64,000 nucleotides of DNA, taken from assembly GCA_023390555.1 (NCBI GenBank), contig JAEWCQ010000026.1:1-64000 (forward strand), in the 5' to 3' direction. Position 1 is the first letter of the stretch, and each line of letters opens with the position of its first letter. Source of the stretch: Bacillota bacterium. GTDB lineage: Bacteria > Bacillota > Clostridia > Lachnospirales > Lachnospiraceae. Below the pieces are notes generated by a model, which saw nothing but the letters and a program-made list of their open reading frames with translations, ran no database searches and was not told where the DNA came from. Below, piece by piece: positions 25,216 to 32,921 of the stretch. Both the position numbers and the translations under genes were made by a program.

Positions 25216-25341
25216 AAATTAGCATCCGAGGCACTGACGGATATAATCCAGAAGTTCGCTGCAGCTGCTTCCACAAGTACTTAAGAATTTATAACACATA
25301 TCGTAATCCTCCTTTTGGTTTGCTTGATTGATTTTGTAATT
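25216..25341. repeat. 126-bp direct repeat, copy A
   Basis: Identical by eye to 26382-26507 over 126 bp; similarity continues more weakly on both sides to about 25179 and 25430. It spans the peptide gene and its 5' UTR. Confidence 0.9.
25219..25299 (-). CDS. Cysteine-rich 26-residue peptide, copy A
   Basis: ATG 25299 with a perfect AAAGGAGG 7 bases upstream, stop at 25219. The peptide begins MCYKFLSTCGSSCSELL and ends RQCLGC, with Cys at 2, 9, 13, 23 and 26. It has its own promoter and terminator, so it is a real transcription unit. No maturation enzyme or transporter is adjacent. It could be a modified peptide precursor, a metal-binding microprotein or a signalling peptide; I do not recognise it. 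Confidence 0.7.
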   Translation of the reverse strand: MCYKFLSTCGSSCSELLDYIRQCLGC

Positions 25342-25343
25342 AG

Positions 25344-25372
25344 ATTGTAACAATTCTGTAATGAATAAGCAA
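25344..25372 (-). promoter_or_regulatory. Promoter of cysteine-rich peptide copy A
   Basis: On the minus strand TTGCTT-N17-TACAAT, about 40 bases before the start codon; the same boxes and spacing are kept at copy B although the spacer has changed. Confidence 0.65.
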
Positions 25373-25562
25373 TAGGAGCAATCTGGGAAATCTGGAAAAC
25401 AGAGAAATATAAATTTTCCAGATTCATACATCTAATATTTGGTTTACATAACATTGTTGACATAATCGAATATTCTATGATAAAATAAAAAAGAACAGAG
25501 AAAGAGAAGAAGGTCATTCGAATATTGCATCACACTTCAGTGCATGTGAAAGGAGATTTGCA

Positions 25563-25781
25563 ATGGCAAAGTTACCAGTTGAGAATATCATAAAAAGTGC
25601 AATCGATGAAGTGGTACAGGATTCTATGAAAGAAATAAAGCTGGCGCTGCTTTTGGATCTTCAGAAGAAGATGAAGCAGATTCCGTCAGAGAAGGAATCG
25701 GGCGGTTTTCAGGATGGTGTCAATTTGTGTATTGATTTTATTGAAGGAGAAAAAAATAATATCCTTCAGGGAATAGAATAA
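25563..25781 (+). CDS. Small helical hypothetical protein
   Basis: 72 residues, predicted almost fully alpha-helical (SAIDEVVQDSMKEIKLALL, later KKMKQIPSEKE), soluble, one Cys. AAAGGAGATTTGCA precedes the ATG. It lies between the two peptide copies, on the opposite strand, and has no recognised family. A TATAAT-like sequence near 25480 may be its promoter. Confidence 0.6.
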   Translation: MAKLPVENIIKSAIDEVVQDSMKEIKLALLLDLQKKMKQIPSEKESGGFQDGVNLCIDFIEGEKNNILQGIE

Positions 25782-26001
25782 AGAGAGGGGGTCTGGCGGT
25801 CGCAGGGATACGATTGTCGGGCTCCTTTTTAGATATAGTGAAAACAGACAAGAACAAAAGTGTATGTTGTACACTCCAGCATCCTACTGCTTCGAGCGTA
25901 CAGCTTTTGTTAAGCGCACGAAGCTTTGCATCTAAATTTTATACTGCAGGAAAATCATAACTTTTACACACTCATGTAACAAGGTCTTTCCTAATAGAAT
26001 G

Positions 26002-26029
26002 AAAAAAGCTCTGGCATAAGCCAGAGCTT
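26002..26029 (-). terminator. Terminator of the 55-residue acidic peptide gene
   Basis: AAGCTCTGGC / GCCAGAGCTT, loop of four, followed on the minus strand by TTTTTT. Confidence 0.85.
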
Positions 26030-26053
26030 GGACATGAAATTGGCAGTCATCTG

Positions 26054-26221
26054 TTATTTCATCTGTGCAACGACCTGCTTTAGATCGTCAATGGTTGAAA
26101 TTTCTACTTCGGAATCATCCAGCTTGTCACGAATTGGCTGGGATAAGGATAGATAGTAATCTTTAAAAACAGATTTGCTTAAGTAACTGCTTGATAAGTT
26201 TACATCATCAAAATCACTCAT
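26054..26221 (-). CDS. Small acidic hypothetical protein
   Basis: 55 residues starting MSDFDDVNLSSSYLSK, acidic and without hydrophobic segments, ending DDLKQVVAQMK. ATG 26221 has AGAGGTGATG upstream; an ATG two codons earlier is possible. Its own terminator follows 25 bases after the stop. It is sandwiched between the two cysteine-rich peptide copies on the same strand. No family recognised. Confidence 0.6.
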   Translation of the reverse strand: MSDFDDVNLSSSYLSKSVFKDYYLSLSQPIRDKLDDSEVEISTIDDLKQVVAQMK

Positions 26222-26341
26222 TTTCATCACCTCTAGGTAAAGCATATGTAAATAGAACGAATTTTATCAAAAATTATTTAATATGAAAGCAATTTTAAAT
26301 AGTAACTGGAGGAACAGGTAGTTCAGATGGCGATGAAGTGA

Positions 26342-26369
26342 CAAAAAATGACCCCGGCATTTGCCGGGG
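26342..26369 (-). terminator. Terminator of cysteine-rich peptide gene copy B
   Basis: On the minus strand CCCCGGC / GCCGGGG with AAAT loop followed by TCATTTTTT. Confidence 0.8.
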
Positions 26370-26381
26370 CCCCCAGGTAGA

Positions 26382-26507
26382 AAATTAGCATCCGAGGCAC
26401 TGACGGATATAATCCAGAAGTTCGCTGCAGCTGCTTCCACAAGTACTTAAGAATTTATAACACATATCGTAATCCTCCTTTTGGTTTGCTTGATTGATTT
26501 TGTAATT
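26382..26507. repeat. 126-bp direct repeat, copy B
   Basis: Identical by eye to 25216-25341. Perfect identity over coding and 5' UTR sequence with divergence of promoter spacer and terminator loop suggests selection on the core or recent gene conversion. Confidence 0.9.
26385..26465 (-). CDS. Cysteine-rich 26-residue peptide, copy B
   Basis: Encodes exactly the same peptide as copy A, with the same RBS and start context (ATG 26465, stop at 26385). Its terminator and upstream flank have diverged from copy A, so both copies have existed long enough to accumulate changes outside the core. Confidence 0.7.
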   Translation of the reverse strand: MCYKFLSTCGSSCSELLDYIRQCLGC

Positions 26508-26509
26508 GA

Positions 26510-26538
26510 ATTGTAACAATTTTGTAATGATTAAGCAA
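26510..26538 (-). promoter_or_regulatory. Promoter of cysteine-rich peptide copy B
   Basis: TTGCTT-N17-TACAAT on the minus strand, as at copy A. Confidence 0.65.
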
Positions 26539-26690
26539 TAGGAGCAATTTGGGAAATATGGAATACAGAATATATTGATTTTTCAGATTCCTGTAATCAT
26601 CCAATGATAGGTATCCTGTTGTTTCCACAAGGTGGGGGTATCGGTGTCTTTTCATAAGAATCTCCCGTTGTAATTTGGAGCGACATTCGG

Positions 26691-27221
26691 TTATGATTTA
26701 TAAATGGAATGCAATATGGATATCAGAATATCATCGGACACCGTATTATCATTGGATGATGTAATATACAGGTTATACAGAGATCCTGCAAATGCCGGAA
26801 GTATATAAAGACGCAGTCTGTCGTCATCCGGCCGGCACCAGGTGTCTGTTATGTATTTTGTGAGCTTTTCCAAGAAGAGATGACCCAATCCGCTTTGGAA
26901 CAGGCAGCACAGGAAGTCATCGTGTTTCCTTAAATAGGTAAAACAGTGTCTGAGGTTAGCAATATCACTAAAATTTCCCTGTTCGGGCAGCTGCTTGAAT
27001 TCTGCATGATATTCATCCAAAACATCCGTTAAATGGGAGGACAATATGTCCTCTTTGCTTTGATAATTCCGATAATAAGTCATGCGTGAAACACCAGCCC
27101 GTTTGGTGAGTTCAGAGATAGAAATACAGGAAAGAGGTTTCTCTTTCAGCAGTTGTATGAATGCAGTTACCATGCATTCTTTGACCAGAAGGTTAGTCTG
27201 ATTTATTTTTCTTTTTTCCAT
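26691..27221 (-). CDS. TetR-family transcriptional regulator
   Basis: 176 residues. N-terminal helix-turn-helix with ISISELTKRAGVSRMTYYRNYQSKED-type sequence (recognition helix around SRMTYYRNY), then a ligand-binding domain of helices. ATG 27221 has GAGGGA upstream; a TTG two codons earlier is less likely. Divergent from the PAP2-like membrane protein gene, which it may repress. GTTAC-containing repeats in the 27230-27300 spacer could be its operator, but no clear palindrome was seen. Confidence 0.88.
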   Translation of the reverse strand: MEKRKINQTNLLVKECMVTAFIQLLKEKPLSCISISELTKRAGVSRMTYYRNYQSKEDILSSHLTDVLDEYHAEFKQLPEQGNFSDIANLRHCFTYLRKHDDFLCCLFQSGLGHLFLEKLTKYITDTWCRPDDDRLRLYILPAFAGSLYNLYITSSNDNTVSDDILISILHSIYKS

Positions 27222-27403
27222 AAACAAAATCCCTCGTTTTGTAACAGTTGCTGCCAGTCAGATTGAATTGAAAAAAATATAGTGTTACAATATGTCACAT
27301 CTCATTATATTAGATTTTAAATAAGATGCAATATATGGCAGCAACGCTTGGCAGCCATGTGGGATGAGAACGGTGGATTGATTCTTCTGGGAGTGTAAAA
27401 GAG

Positions 27404-27988
27404 ATGACGAGTGCAGAAAAAACGGCAAAAATGATAAGAGTTATGACAGTGCCTCCGGTGTTGGTAATTGCGCTGATCTTGATATTATCGTATACCAATG
27501 AAAGTATTTTCCATGGATATGCAGATCGATTTGTGGCGGCATTTTTTCTTGGCATCATACCGTTACTGGCATATCCATTGCAGCAAATATTGCCTTTTTG
27601 GAAGGAAGACAGTCGGGAAGGGCAGAGAAGACTGGCATTTTTGCTCAGTATTGTCGGCTATGTTGCTGCGGTAATAGAGGGCTTGTTAAGTGGGGCAGGG
27701 AAAGAACTACAGTTCATTTACAATACGTATTTTATCTCTGTTGTTCTGTTGGCAATCTTAAATAAGATGATGAAATTGCGTGCGAGTGGACACGCTTGCA
27801 GTGTGACGGGACCGCTGGTATTTCTGATCTATTTTGTTGGATGGATCGTGATTATCCCCTGCCTTCTTGTCTACGGAGGAAGCATCTGGGCCTCAATAAA
27901 ATTGAAACGTCATACAAAAAAAGATCTGTTTATGGGGACGGCAGTATGTCTGGTATCCTTCTTATGTGCTTATGCATTATTCATGTGA
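27404..27988 (+). CDS. PAP2-like integral membrane protein
   Basis: 194 residues with about six membrane segments. RASGHACSV (near residue 126) and RHTKKDLFMGT (near 170) resemble motifs 2 (PSGH) and 3 (R-x5-H-x3-D) of lipid phosphate phosphatases, but motif 1 is not visible, so catalytic activity is uncertain. Divergent from a TetR regulator. No strong Shine-Dalgarno was seen (GGGAG about 15 bases upstream). Confidence 0.65.
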   Translation: MTSAEKTAKMIRVMTVPPVLVIALILILSYTNESIFHGYADRFVAAFFLGIIPLLAYPLQQILPFWKEDSREGQRRLAFLLSIVGYVAAVIEGLLSGAGKELQFIYNTYFISVVLLAILNKMMKLRASGHACSVTGPLVFLIYFVGWIVIIPCLLVYGGSIWASIKLKRHTKKDLFMGTAVCLVSFLCAYALFM

Positions 27989-28227
27989 GTCAAAAAATTT
28001 TATGAGGGCAGAATTTTTGACAGAAAGCAAGGGTGGTTTTACCCATCGATAACAGGTAGCTGTGAAGGCGTTTTTATAAAATTTTTATTCTATAGAAACA
28101 AAAAAAGCAAATTACAGGCTGGAATTTTCAGGTTGTCATTTTTTTTGTGCATATTTTAGGCCTGAAAATGAAAAAATAAGTGATGTTGAGACCTTATTAA
28201 AATGGAAAAGAGAAAGGAGATATTTTT

Positions 28228-28413
28228 ATGACACAGTTATCAGAAAAAGAATTGGCGTGCTTAAATGATTCATTGGCAGATGAGGAATTGCTCGTGAAGA
28301 AATTTCAGATGCTCGCAGATCACACGGAAGATACTGAAATCAAATCGAAATTTACGGACATCGCAAACAAACACCAGGGACATTTCAACGCACTTTACCA
28401 ACACTTAAAATAA
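28228..28413 (+). CDS. Small ferritin-like helical hairpin protein (spore coat associated)
   Basis: 61 residues forming two helices: an E-rich first helix (LADEELLVKKFQMLAD) and a second ending NKHQGHFNALYQHLK. The E/H spacing resembles half of a ferritin-like bundle, as in small coat-associated proteins of Clostridia. AGAAAGGAGATAT precedes the ATG. It lies 14 bases before a CotF-like gene and the two share one terminator. Confidence 0.7.
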   Translation: MTQLSEKELACLNDSLADEELLVKKFQMLADHTEDTEIKSKFTDIANKHQGHFNALYQHLK

Positions 28414-28427
28414 CAGGAGGTATTTCT

Positions 28428-28703
28428 ATGAATCAGCCATATTCAGAAAAAGAGATTTTGGCAGATGCTCTTTCTGCCGTAAAAACTGCAACAAATCACT
28501 ACAATACGTTTGCAAACGAATGCGTTCATGACGATGTAAGAAAGACCATGTTACAGTGCTTAGAGCAGGAGCATGACATTCAGCAGGATGTGTTTAACAT
28601 GATGCATGACAAAGGATTTTATCCGACGCCAAGTGCTGAAGAAAAGAAGATAACGGAAGCTAAGCAGAAATTCGAAAGCTGTGCTTCCAGTAAATGGTCA
28701 TAA
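28428..28703 (+). CDS. CotF-family spore coat protein
   Basis: 91 residues matching the Coat_F domain: EKEILADALSAVKTATNHYN with a second helix in CLEQEHDIQQDVFNMMHDKGFY and the C-terminal YPTPSAEE. Members are ferritin-like bundles deposited in the spore coat. ACAGGAGG precedes the ATG. Second gene of a bicistronic operon closed by the terminator at 28751. Confidence 0.85.
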   Translation: MNQPYSEKEILADALSAVKTATNHYNTFANECVHDDVRKTMLQCLEQEHDIQQDVFNMMHDKGFYPTPSAEEKKITEAKQKFESCASSKWS

Positions 28704-28750
28704 GGACGATCTATCCGGCAGAAGAGCGAAAGCTCCCATAGCGAATAAAA

Positions 28751-28780
28751 ACTCCCGGGACAGCATGTCCCGGGAGTTTT
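28751..28780 (+). terminator. Strong rho-independent terminator
   Basis: ACTCCCGGGACA / TGTCCCGGGAGT with GCA loop and TTTT tail, after the coat genes. Confidence 0.92.
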
Positions 28781-28823
28781 GGGTTATTTTGAAAAAGATA
28801 AGGACGTTCCATTGGTAAATCCT

Positions 28824-29000
28824 CTAAAAATCCTGTTCATGGATTATGTATGCCTCCGGTATCCCGCTTGTGAAAACCTTGGTAACAAAATTTTTACAGT
28901 TCGGACAGTAAACGCCTGCCATTACACAAGAACCCGGTTCATGGTCATTTTCTTCGATTTTCAAGTTTGAATTGCATTTGCAACAGGTATAAAGAATCAT
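28824..29000 (-). CDS. Small zinc-ribbon-like protein
   Basis: 58 residues starting MILYTCCKCNSN with a second cysteine pair in YCPNCKNF; CxxC...CxxC spacing of about 25 residues is typical of a zinc ribbon. Stop at 28824, start ATG 29000 with GGAGTG about 9 bases upstream. No family name can be given. Convergent with the coat operon. A plus-strand ORF overlapping it (28779-28970) lacks an RBS and is less credible. Confidence 0.6.
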   Translation of the reverse strand: MILYTCCKCNSNLKIEENDHEPGSCVMAGVYCPNCKNFVTKVFTSGIPEAYIIHEQDF

Positions 29001-29212
29001 CTCAGTGTCACTCCATCTCTGTTATTTACATATTTTTACATACTTTTGATATAATACCATCGATTTTTCAATCAGTCAATAGATTCTGTCGAAATCTGTA
29101 AAACGAAGGAGAATGTGTCGAAAAGTATATCCGGCTTACGCTGGGAGAAATGATTTGAAAAAAAGAAGTGATACGTGTATATTGTAATTATTATGAAAAT
29201 TAGGAGGTAATT

Positions 29213-29761
29213 ATGCGCGTAGGAATGGGATATGACGTACACCGTCTGGTTGAAGATAGAAAGCTGATTCTCGGAGGTGTGGAGATACCGCATGCACTGG
29301 GACTCTTGGGACATTCCGATGCAGATGTCCTGCTGCATGCAATTATGGATGCATTATTGGGAGCTGCGGCTCTGGGAGATATCGGAAAGCATTTTCCGGA
29401 TACGGATCCTGCTTATCAGGGAGCCTCAAGTGTGAAACTGCTGGAGCATGTCGGCAAACTACTGGAAGAAAAAGGGTACTTAATTGAAAACATCGATGCA
29501 ACTGTTATTGCACAGAAGCCGAAGATGCGTCCTTATATAGAACAGATGGAGAAGAACATTGCAGATGCACTTCGAATCGATCCAAGCCAGATTAATGTAA
29601 AGGCTACAACGGAAGAAGGGCTTGGATTTACAGGAATAGAGCAGGGAATTTCCGCACAGGCAATCTGTGCGTTAACAACGATTTACGAGAGCAGTGTGAG
29701 TATGGGAGATAGTCAAAACGGCTGTGTGGGGTGCACAGGCTGCGGAGGTCATGTTTCCTGA
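29213..29761 (+). CDS. ispF: 2-C-methyl-D-erythritol 2,4-cyclodiphosphate synthase with a cysteine-rich tail
   Basis: Fifth step of the MEP isoprenoid pathway, converting CDP-ME-2-phosphate to the cyclic diphosphate. Zinc ligands and active site are present: GYDVHRL (Asp8, His10) and GHSDADVLLHAIMDAL (His42), with the TTEEGLGFTG block near residue 135. The enzyme core ends near residue 157 (TTIYE). About 25 extra residues follow, ending NGCVGCTGCGGHVS with four Cys/Gly-spaced cysteines, which standard IspF lacks. TTAGGAGG precedes the ATG. Stands alone. Confidence 0.95.
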   Translation: MRVGMGYDVHRLVEDRKLILGGVEIPHALGLLGHSDADVLLHAIMDALLGAAALGDIGKHFPDTDPAYQGASSVKLLEHVGKLLEEKGYLIENIDATVIAQKPKMRPYIEQMEKNIADALRIDPSQINVKATTEEGLGFTGIEQGISAQAICALTTIYESSVSMGDSQNGCVGCTGCGGHVS

Positions 29762-29792
29762 GGTTTTTTTGAAACCGTTATAAATAATTTAC

Positions 29793-29821
29793 TTTAAAAA
29801 TTGTGCACAGAGTTCTATAAT
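29793..29821 (+). promoter_or_regulatory. Promoter of the soluble chemoreceptor gene
   Basis: TTTAAA (29793-29798), 17-bp spacer, TATAAT (29816-29821), 24 bases before the start codon. Confidence 0.6.
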
Positions 29822-29844
29822 ATGTGACATAGGAGGGTTTTTAC

Positions 29845-31776
29845 ATGTGGAAAAGTGATAGGAGAGGAAAAGGGGCAAATGTAACAGAAAAGTTACTCCA
29901 ATGGGATTTTCGGGAGGAGCTGACAGAGACTGGGGCAAATCAGGAATTTTTACAGTGCTACGCAACATATCGAGATTTTTTCACACAATTTAAAAGTGAT
30001 TTCGATAATGTGAAACTGGTATCGGGGCAGCTGGAAGGCGTTGTGGAAAATTTGGTTGAGACTTCTGCGAGTGTGAAATCCTCAGCGGAATACATTGCTG
30101 GCGGTGCACAGGCTCAGGCAGAAGAAGTTGGAAGCTGTATGAATATTGTGGATTTGTTTGCAACGAAAATGAACCGCATGGATCAGATGTCAAAGGATTT
30201 AATTGAGCTGGCATATGAGATGGGAAAAGAAAATGCAGCGGGAAAAGATGCAATCTTAAATCTAAAAGTCAATCAGGATAAGAATCAGGAAGTAATTCAG
30301 TCAATTACGCATGAGGTATACAAATTATTAGATAAAACACAGGAAATCAATGCGGTTACACAGGTTTTGTATGAAATCGCATCGCAGACGAACCTGCTGG
30401 CATTAAATGCATCCATTGAAGCGGCAAGAGCAGGTGAGGCAGGAAAAGGATTCGCAGTAGTTGCTGATGAGGTCCGTAAGCTTTCCGAAGAGAGCCGCAG
30501 CGCGAGTGAGCGGATCAACCATTCGATTTCAGATATCACGACCGAACTTGATTCGTTAAAGACGACAATTGATTTGTCGGAATCCACATTTGCAGGTCAG
30601 GTGGAGGCAGTGGGGAAAGTTACCGGGACAATGGAGATGATTCACACGACGATAGACAATTTTATTGAAAACCAAAAAGAGTTTAATCAGGATGTCGGTA
30701 ATCTGCTCTCAGAAAAAGACAGGCTCGTTGATTCCATTACCAATATATCCTCCGTCGTAGAGGAATCCTCGGCAACGACAGAGGAGGTCGCAAGTCTTAC
30801 GATCGTGCAGGATAATATCGCATCCCTGCTGATCAGAATGTCAAGAGAGTTAGGACATAAGGTGGATTTAATAGAAGAAAACTCCAAACAGATTCAGACC
30901 GTTGCCAGTTCAGAGCAGAAGAAAAAAATCAGGATGATTTGGGATTTAGATGATCCATTTTGGGAGCCCGCAACAAAAGAAGCATTAAAAACCGCAAAGA
31001 TTTTAAATTTTGATGTCGGTATTTTTGCTCCAAAGTCACGGGGGAATCGCGGAACCGCAGAGATGGCAGAGCATTTGGAGCAGATATTAGAAGAGGGCTG
31101 TGATGCAATCGTCATTTCGCCGATTGCCGATGACAAAATCCAAAACTGCCTGAAACGTGCGACTGACAAAGGAATCCGAGTCATCTTTTTACAGTCCGTA
31201 TTAGATGGGATTCCATATGAATCGATGGTCGGAACAAATGCGCTTGCATGTGGGAAGAGCGCTGCGGAAATCGCAAAGAAAATGCTAAATCATCATGGGA
31301 AAATCGTTGTTGGCTGTTGGTCGGACAACAAAATGGATACGATTGAGGAGCGTGCAAATGGATTTATACAGGAGATCGAGCGCGGATCTGATATTGAGCT
31401 ACATAGAATTAACATACCGGGTGGCCCGGATGAGGCAGAAGCAGAGAAGATGATTGATCAGATGATAAGAGACTATCCGGATGTGGATCTGGTCTATGCC
31501 ACAAACGTCGGATGGGGCCTGCTTTATGCGAAATACTTAGAGAAACATCGGGCGGATTTTAAGGTTCTGACCGTCGATTTTACAAAAGACGTGGCTGCTT
31601 ATATGAAAAAGGGCTTTATCAGTACAGCGATTGCTCAGCGGCCGTTTGCATGGGGTTCTGTAACGCTTGAAATGCTTTCCGATGTATTTGAAGGTAAAAA
31701 GGTAGAACGCTATAAAGATACCGGAACCTATGAAGTAAATATCAATAACCTGCAAATCTTTGAGCAGCGTGTATAA
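29845..31776 (+). CDS. Soluble chemoreceptor fused to a periplasmic-binding-protein sugar domain
   Basis: 643 residues without signal peptide or membrane segment. Residues about 50-340 form a methyl-accepting coiled coil, with the invariant hairpin tip near 180-212 (QTNLLALNASIEAARAGEAG, then VVADEVRKLSE) that binds CheA and CheW. Residues about 350-625 match the type 4 periplasmic sugar-binding fold: IRMIWDLDDPFWEPATKEA, DAIVISPIADD, and VGTNALACGKSAAE. Such domains normally sit outside the cell; here the fusion appears cytoplasmic, so it would sense an imported sugar. AGGAGGG lies 7 bases before the ATG. Monocistronic, next to no flagellar genes. Confidence 0.85.
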   Translation: MWKSDRRGKGANVTEKLLQWDFREELTETGANQEFLQCYATYRDFFTQFKSDFDNVKLVSGQLEGVVENLVETSASVKSSAEYIAGGAQAQAEEVGSCMNIVDLFATKMNRMDQMSKDLIELAYEMGKENAAGKDAILNLKVNQDKNQEVIQSITHEVYKLLDKTQEINAVTQVLYEIASQTNLLALNASIEAARAGEAGKGFAVVADEVRKLSEESRSASERINHSISDITTELDSLKTTIDLSESTFAGQVEAVGKVTGTMEMIHTTIDNFIENQKEFNQDVGNLLSEKDRLVDSITNISSVVEESSATTEEVASLTIVQDNIASLLIRMSRELGHKVDLIEENSKQIQTVASSEQKKKIRMIWDLDDPFWEPATKEALKTAKILNFDVGIFAPKSRGNRGTAEMAEHLEQILEEGCDAIVISPIADDKIQNCLKRATDKGIRVIFLQSVLDGIPYESMVGTNALACGKSAAEIAKKMLNHHGKIVVGCWSDNKMDTIEERANGFIQEIERGSDIELHRINIPGGPDEAEAEKMIDQMIRDYPDVDLVYATNVGWGLLYAKYLEKHRADFKVLTVDFTKDVAAYMKKGFISTAIAQRPFAWGSVTLEMLSDVFEGKKVERYKDTGTYEVNINNLQIFEQRV

Positions 31777-31801
31777 ATCTAAGAACGGTGTGTAAAAAAG
31801 G

Positions 31802-31830
31802 TTGACAAAATGAGAGACAGTGCATAAACT
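31802..31830 (+). promoter_or_regulatory. Promoter of the cysE operon leader
   Basis: TTGACA (31802-31807), 17-bp spacer, TAAACT (31825-31830), about 40 bases before the T-box leader. Confidence 0.6.
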
Positions 31831-31871
31831 ATAGTCGTATCAATTATAAAAAAATGAATGAATTATAAATG

Positions 31872-32120
31872 AAAAAAGCGCAGAGCGGAAAGAGTAATAG
31901 ATCAGAGGAATCGCAGAGAGAGACTGTCACCGGCTGAAAGCAGTCTTGATGACCGGATTTATGAAGTGCCTCCGTGAGCTGTCCAGATGAATCAAGTAGT
32001 CTGGAACGTGTACACACGTTACGTGTCTTAAGGAACAGCGGATGAGATTTCTGCTGTTTGAATCAGAGTGGAACCACGAGTAACTTCGTCTCTTATAATA
32101 ATAAGAGACGAAGTTTTTTC
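31872..32120 (+). promoter_or_regulatory. T-box riboswitch, cysteine-specific
   Basis: The T-box consensus AGAGTGGAACCACGAG (32065-32080) precedes the terminator at 32082-32119. Upstream stem I carries the GGCTGAAAG (GNUG) motif, and the specifier region ATGAAGTGCCTCC presents TGC (31967-31969), a Cys codon. Uncharged tRNA-Cys would stabilise the antiterminator and switch on cysE and cysS. Boundaries approximate. Confidence 0.92.
32082..32119 (+). terminator. T-box terminator
   Basis: AACTTCGTCTCTTAT pairs with ATAAGAGACGAAGTT, followed by TTTTT. It is mutually exclusive with the antiterminator formed with the T-box sequence. Confidence 0.92.
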
Positions 32121-32196
32121 ATATTTCGTCTTTTCACCTATGTAAGTAGGTATCAGTGGTTGCGGTTTTTGAAAACCAGAAAGGTCGTTGATGTAA

Positions 32197-32868
32197 ATGG
32201 GTTTTTGGAAAGAATTAAAAGAAGAATTTGAAGTAATCCGGGAACGGGACCCGGCATTAAAGTCTCCCATGGAAGTTTTGCTTTATCCGAGTTTTCGTGT
32301 TATGCTTAGTTACAGGCGTGCGCATAAACAGTACCTGAAGGGGCATTTTTTCCGTGCACGGTATATTTCCCAAAAGGCAGCTAGGAAGACTGGCATTGAA
32401 ATACATCCGGGTGCAACAATTGGAAGAGGATTTTTTATAGATCACGGAACGGGAGTCATCATCGGAGAAACGACGATCATTGGAAATAACGTAACCCTGT
32501 ATCAGGGAGTTACATTGGGCGGTACCGGGAAGGAAACCGGAAAGCGGCATCCTACGCTCAAAGACAATGTCATGGTCAGTGCCGGAGCAAAAGTCATCGG
32601 CTCATTTACCATCGGTGAGAATTCCAAAATCGGTGCAGGAAGTGTTGTGCTGGAAGAGGTGCCGCCAAACTGTACGGTAGTCGGCGTGCCGGGAAGAATC
32701 GTAAAACGTGATAATGTCAAAGTTCCGATCAGCGATATGGACCAGGTACATCTGCCCGATCCTGTTATGGAAGATATCATGAATCTGCAAAAAGAGAATT
32801 CTGCTCTTTGCAACCGTCTGATTGATCTTGAAAAAGAATTAAAAGAACTGCGGGAAAAACTAAAATAA
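32197..32868 (+). CDS. cysE: Serine O-acetyltransferase
   Basis: 223 residues; acetylates L-serine to O-acetylserine, first committed step of cysteine synthesis. Left-handed beta-helix hexapeptide repeats run from about residue 65: GATIGRGFFIDHGTGVIIG, with the catalytic His in the DHGTG segment, then VTLGGTGKE and IGAGSVVLEEVP. The C-terminal 30 residues are a lysine/glutamate coiled coil, longer than in the minimal enzyme. AAAGGTCG precedes the ATG. First gene behind the Cys T-box. Confidence 0.95.
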   Translation: MGFWKELKEEFEVIRERDPALKSPMEVLLYPSFRVMLSYRRAHKQYLKGHFFRARYISQKAARKTGIEIHPGATIGRGFFIDHGTGVIIGETTIIGNNVTLYQGVTLGGTGKETGKRHPTLKDNVMVSAGAKVIGSFTIGENSKIGAGSVVLEEVPPNCTVVGVPGRIVKRDNVKVPISDMDQVHLPDPVMEDIMNLQKENSALCNRLIDLEKELKELREKLK

Positions 32869-32921
32869 TGTTATAATATATATTAATAGAAAGAAACGTT
32901 GACAGGAAACTGGAGGAAAGA

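Noticed and set aside
28779..28970. 63-codon plus-strand ORF
   Set aside because: Begins in the T run of a terminator, has no RBS and overlaps the better zinc-ribbon frame on the other strand.
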